Origin: an uncultured Clostridia bacterium
GTDB taxonomy: Bacteria; Bacillota; Clostridia; Oscillospirales; CAG-382
DNA: 6,899 nt
Reading direction: 5' to 3'
Assembly: GCA_947305675.1 (NCBI GenBank)
Contig: CAMZED010000076.1
Span: 1-6,899, forward strand
Made by a program: the position numbers and the translations under genes. This document shows positions 4,549 through 6,899 of this stretch, in pieces. Below the pieces are notes generated by a model. It was given only the letters and a program-made list of their open reading frames with translations. It searched no databases and had not been told where the DNA came from. Every line of letters starts with the position of its first letter. The stretch's first letter is position 1.

Positions 4549-6899
4549 AGCGTATAAGTTCCCAGAACGGCTCGTTTGATCATAATATAATCCGCTATGT
4601 TCAGTTCGGCGGATCCGCTGACCGAAGCGGCGGTAAGATAAACGCCGTTGAGTTCGACCGTGCCGAGAAACGCGCGTTTCACAATGATATAATCGGCGGC
4701 GTTCACTTCCCCGTCGCCGTCGGCGTCGCCGCGCACGATGACGGTAAGCGATCCGCCCGCGGGTTCGGTGACGACGCACCCGGTGCCGACAAGTTCGTCA
4801 GCCGTCAGAGTTGTTCCGCCCGCCGATCTTACGCTTACGCCGGACGCGAATTTCGAAAGCAGGGTCGATGCCTTTGTCCCTGCCCGCACGCCGTAAAGTA
4901 TCCCGCCGGAGGCTTCAAGCGACGGGTCGGTCAAGCCGAATCCGCCCTGAACCGGGCTGTCGGCGGTATATGATCCCGTAACGGTGACATAGTTCGCATA
5001 GCAATAACCGCCGGGGACGCTGCTCGACGGGTCGGAAAGTTCGGCTTTGTACCAGCCGCCCTCCGAAGCGCCGTAAATTATAAGTTCGGTATCTTTTTCG
5101 ATAACTCCGAGCGAATCGTAGTTAGTGCCCGGCCCGGACCGTACGTTGATGCGCGCCGTCGTCCTGCCAAGATAAAGCAGCGTGATATATTCCGCCGAGG
5201 AATAGCCGGAAACGGTGTTGCCGTCTTTATCCTTTGCCGTAACGCGATACCAGCCGTTCTGAACGCCGCCGGTGATGATAACGCGGGTGTTCTCGTCGAG
5301 TATGCCGACAGTATCGTGATCGGTCCCGGCGCCGCTGCGCACGCGCAGAGTCGAGTTCGTCACGGCGTAGCAGGATCCCCCGTCGGGGTCGACATCCTGC
5401 CCCGGATCTTCGGGCGATACTTCCATTTTCGCATAGCCGAATATGGCTTTTACGTTGCTTGGGTTCTTGGTGCCGATGACAAAGCTCCAGCCGTCGGCGT
5501 CGGGTTCGCCGATAACGGTGCAATCCGATCCGGAAATAAGCAGCCCGAAGGAATAGGAAGTATCGGATTTTTCGGAATAAACCCTTATATCGCCGGGGAC
5601 TTTTGTCTTTGTGACTTTAGTCTTCGGTTCATAAAAACGCAGATAAGCCGAATGGACGTAACCGGTTATCGAGTTGCCGGAAGTATTCAACCCGGTCACT
5701 TTGCAATAAAGCCCGACAGGCTCGCCGATCACCCTCACCTGGGTCAGAAAAGGGATACGCCCGCGGGATGAGGACGTGCCGTTCGGCTCGGCGCGGACGG
5801 TGAGAGTCTCGTAGGAAGAAACGACGGCGTAATAATCTTTTTGTGCGTCGGCGACGGTGACTTTTACCGTCTTTTCAACCCCGGACGCCGCGGTCGCCTT
5901 CACCTCCGCTTCGCCCTTCGACAATGCGGAAATATTGCCGTTTTCGTCGACCGAGGCTACTTCGGGCGCGGTGCTTGTCCAGACGAGCGAAGTATCTTCC
6001 GCGTCGGCGGGAGCGACCGCCGCGGCGACCGTATATACGTCGCCGACGGCAAGGGTGATATCATCTTTAACCACGCTTATGGCGGTAACTTCGTGTTTGT
6101 CAAGATAAACGCATTCTTCAAGGACGTAACCGCTTACAAGAACGCCTTTGCTGTTATAGCCGGACGCCTGATAAAAAGCGTTGCCGGACGGATCGGTGAA
6201 AACTTCGGGAGAAGCGACTTTTATCGGAGTGCCGCGATAGAATTTGCCGTTGTTGCCGGCGGAAATATCCGGCGAAGTCCGAACATTCACGTCGGAATCG
6301 ATGACCGTGGCGTTGCAGTCGACATAAACGATGCAGCAAGCCTCGCGGCCGTTGGGAAGCGTTGCGGAGATAAGCGACATCCCGTGCGACAAAGCGGTTA
6401 CAAGCCCCGTCTCGTCGACAGTGGCGACCGCTTCGTTCGCGCTTGACCAAACGACGGACGAGGGCTCCGCTTCAGCCGGAAATATCTCCAGCGCGACCTG
6501 ATATGTATCGCCGACCGCCATATTGTGCTGCGGTTCGGAAGAAATCATTGCAACGACGCCATCCTCATCCGGGGAAAGATCGTCGTATTCGGTATAATTA
6601 TATTGCTGAATGAGTTTAATAACGGTCTCGGCGTAGCCGTTGTCGCTGCAATACCCGCCGGCGACGATGGCGCGGGCGGCGACGGCATAGTCTTTTTCGC
6701 CCACAACGGCTTTATAGTTCGAGCTTCCGGTGAAAAGCGAGCTGTGGGATTCGACGCTTTCCGCCCAGCTGCCGTGAGCGCGCCACGCCGAAACGGTGTT
6801 GACGTAGCTTTGACCTTTCGCCAGAAGCAGATCGTTGTAAGAGGCGTAAACCGTCGCCTCGTTGGGGTCGAAAACCTTGCCGCTCCAGGTGTTATAGGC
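4545..6899 (-). CDS. Modular cell-wall hydrolase (GH73 glucosaminidase) with Big_2, SH3b and dockerin domains; 5' end outside window
   Basis: The reading frame is open to the right edge, giving 784 visible residues of a longer secreted protein. Residues 1-108 are the C-terminal part of a GH73 (FlgJ/LytG-like) N-acetylglucosaminidase, with WRAHGSWAESVESHSSLFTG, then YKAVVGEKDYAVAARAIVAG and IKLIQQYNYTEYD. The catalytic Glu region would lie upstream. This enzyme family cuts the glycan strands of peptidoglycan. Approximate modules follow: Big_2 (113-193), SH3b (196-264), Big_2 (269-349), then four SH3b-like domains (356-424, 435-494, 511-577, 580-642, the last two with LRVRSGAGT and INVRSGPGT). 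A small beta domain (656-722) and a C-terminal type I-like dockerin (723-784) complete the chain. Dockerin loop 1 (DADGDGEVNAAD, 725-736) is intact; loop 2 (SVSGSAELNIAD, 759-770) has Ser at three calcium-ligand positions. A GTG at 6704 is internal to the GH73 domain and is not the start. The SH3b and Big_2 modules likely bind or span the wall. Role: growth, division or separation autolysin, exact one unknown. Confidence 0.9.
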   Translation of the reverse strand, partial: AYNTWSGKVFDPNEATVYASYNDLLLAKGQSYVNTVSAWRAHGSWAESVESHSSLFTGSSNYKAVVGEKDYAVAARAIVAGGYCSDNGYAETVIKLIQQYNYTEYDDLSPDEDGVVAMISSEPQHNMAVGDTYQVALEIFPAEAEPSSVVWSSANEAVATVDETGLVTALSHGMSLISATLPNGREACCIVYVDCNATVIDSDVNVRTSPDISAGNNGKFYRGTPIKVASPEVFTDPSGNAFYQASGYNSKGVLVSGYVLEECVYLDKHEVTAISVVKDDITLAVGDVYTVAAAVAPADAEDTSLVWTSTAPEVASVDENGNISALSKGEAEVKATAASGVEKTVKVTVADAQKDYYAVVSSYETLTVRAEPNGTSSSRGRIPFLTQVRVIGEPVGLYCKVTGLNTSGNSITGYVHSAYLRFYEPKTKVTKTKVPGDIRVYSEKSDTSYSFGLLISGSDCTVIGEPDADGWSFVIGTKNPSNVKAIFGYAKMEVSPEDPGQDVDPDGGSCYAVTNSTLRVRSGAGTDHDTVGILDENTRVIITGGVQNGWYRVTAKDKDGNTVSGYSSAEYITLLYLGRTTARINVRSGPGTNYDSLGVIEKDTELIIYGASEGGWYKAELSDPSSSVPGGYCYANYVTVTGSYTADSPVQGGFGLTDPSLEASGGILYGVRAGTKASTLLSKFASGVSVRSAGGTTLTADELVGTGCVVTEPAGGSLTVIVRGDADGDGEVNAADYIIVKRAFLGTVELNGVYLTAASVSGSAELNIADYIMIKRAVLGTYTL

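Noticed and set aside
6154..6450. Arginine-rich minus-strand frame inside the autolysin gene
   Set aside because: Frame-shifted shadow of the Big_2/SH3b coding sequence.
6702..6704. GTG as the start of the autolysin
   Set aside because: The frame stays open to the window edge and the upstream 65 residues clearly belong to the GH73 domain, so the true start is outside the window.

Overview
The window looks like chromosomal DNA of a Gram-positive, anaerobic, probably gut-associated Clostridia-type bacterium (Bacillota). The reasons are strong AGGAGG-type ribosome binding sites, PPi-dependent phosphofructokinase beside class II aldolase, a GH73 autolysin carrying Big_2, SH3b and dockerin modules, and a prepilin-type surface protein. 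The species cannot be named from this sequence. Most of the DNA has moderate to high GC; the exception is an AT-rich block inside the pilin-like gene.

Layout. (1) Positions 1-1809 are a glycolysis segment. A class II fructose-bisphosphate aldolase (5' part only, minus strand) and a pyrophosphate-dependent phosphofructokinase (complete, plus strand) diverge from one intergenic region. That region holds a recognisable sigma-A-type promoter for each gene and a cre-like site between them. (2) Two back-to-back intrinsic terminators (1785-1841) separate the phosphofructokinase gene from a convergent minus-strand block. (3) That block, read right to left, contains a large modular cell-wall hydrolase open at the right edge of the window (6899-4545), an unusual control region (about 4548-4240), a small three-helix membrane protein (4239-3799), and a 597-residue prepilin-like protein (3726-1933) that joins a class III signal peptide and a helical stalk to a beta-helix.

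The control region is the most interesting part. Directly after the autolysin stop codon, on the minus strand, come a perfect consensus promoter (TTGACA, 17 bp, TATAAT with extended -10), a second near-perfect promoter (TTGACA, 17 bp, GATAAT), and 13 tandem copies of the tetranucleotide CTTG (CAAG on the transcribed sense). These are followed by a 19-bp-arm hairpin with a T-rich 3' flank and a strong Shine-Dalgarno for the membrane protein. A 49-codon leader ORF starts between the promoters, runs through the tetranucleotide tract, and stops exactly on the last three bases of the hairpin's 5' arm. Gaining or losing one repeat unit would move the leader stop out of the hairpin. This suggests, as a hypothesis only, a slippage-driven (phase-variable) attenuator controlling a surface-exposed membrane protein and pilin unit.

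The membrane protein and the pilin-like protein are co-directional, 72 bp apart, and are probably transcribed together from the tandem promoters. The autolysin would remodel peptidoglycan outside the cell, where the pilin-like product would also be displayed. No RNA genes, insertion sequences or CRISPR arrays were seen.
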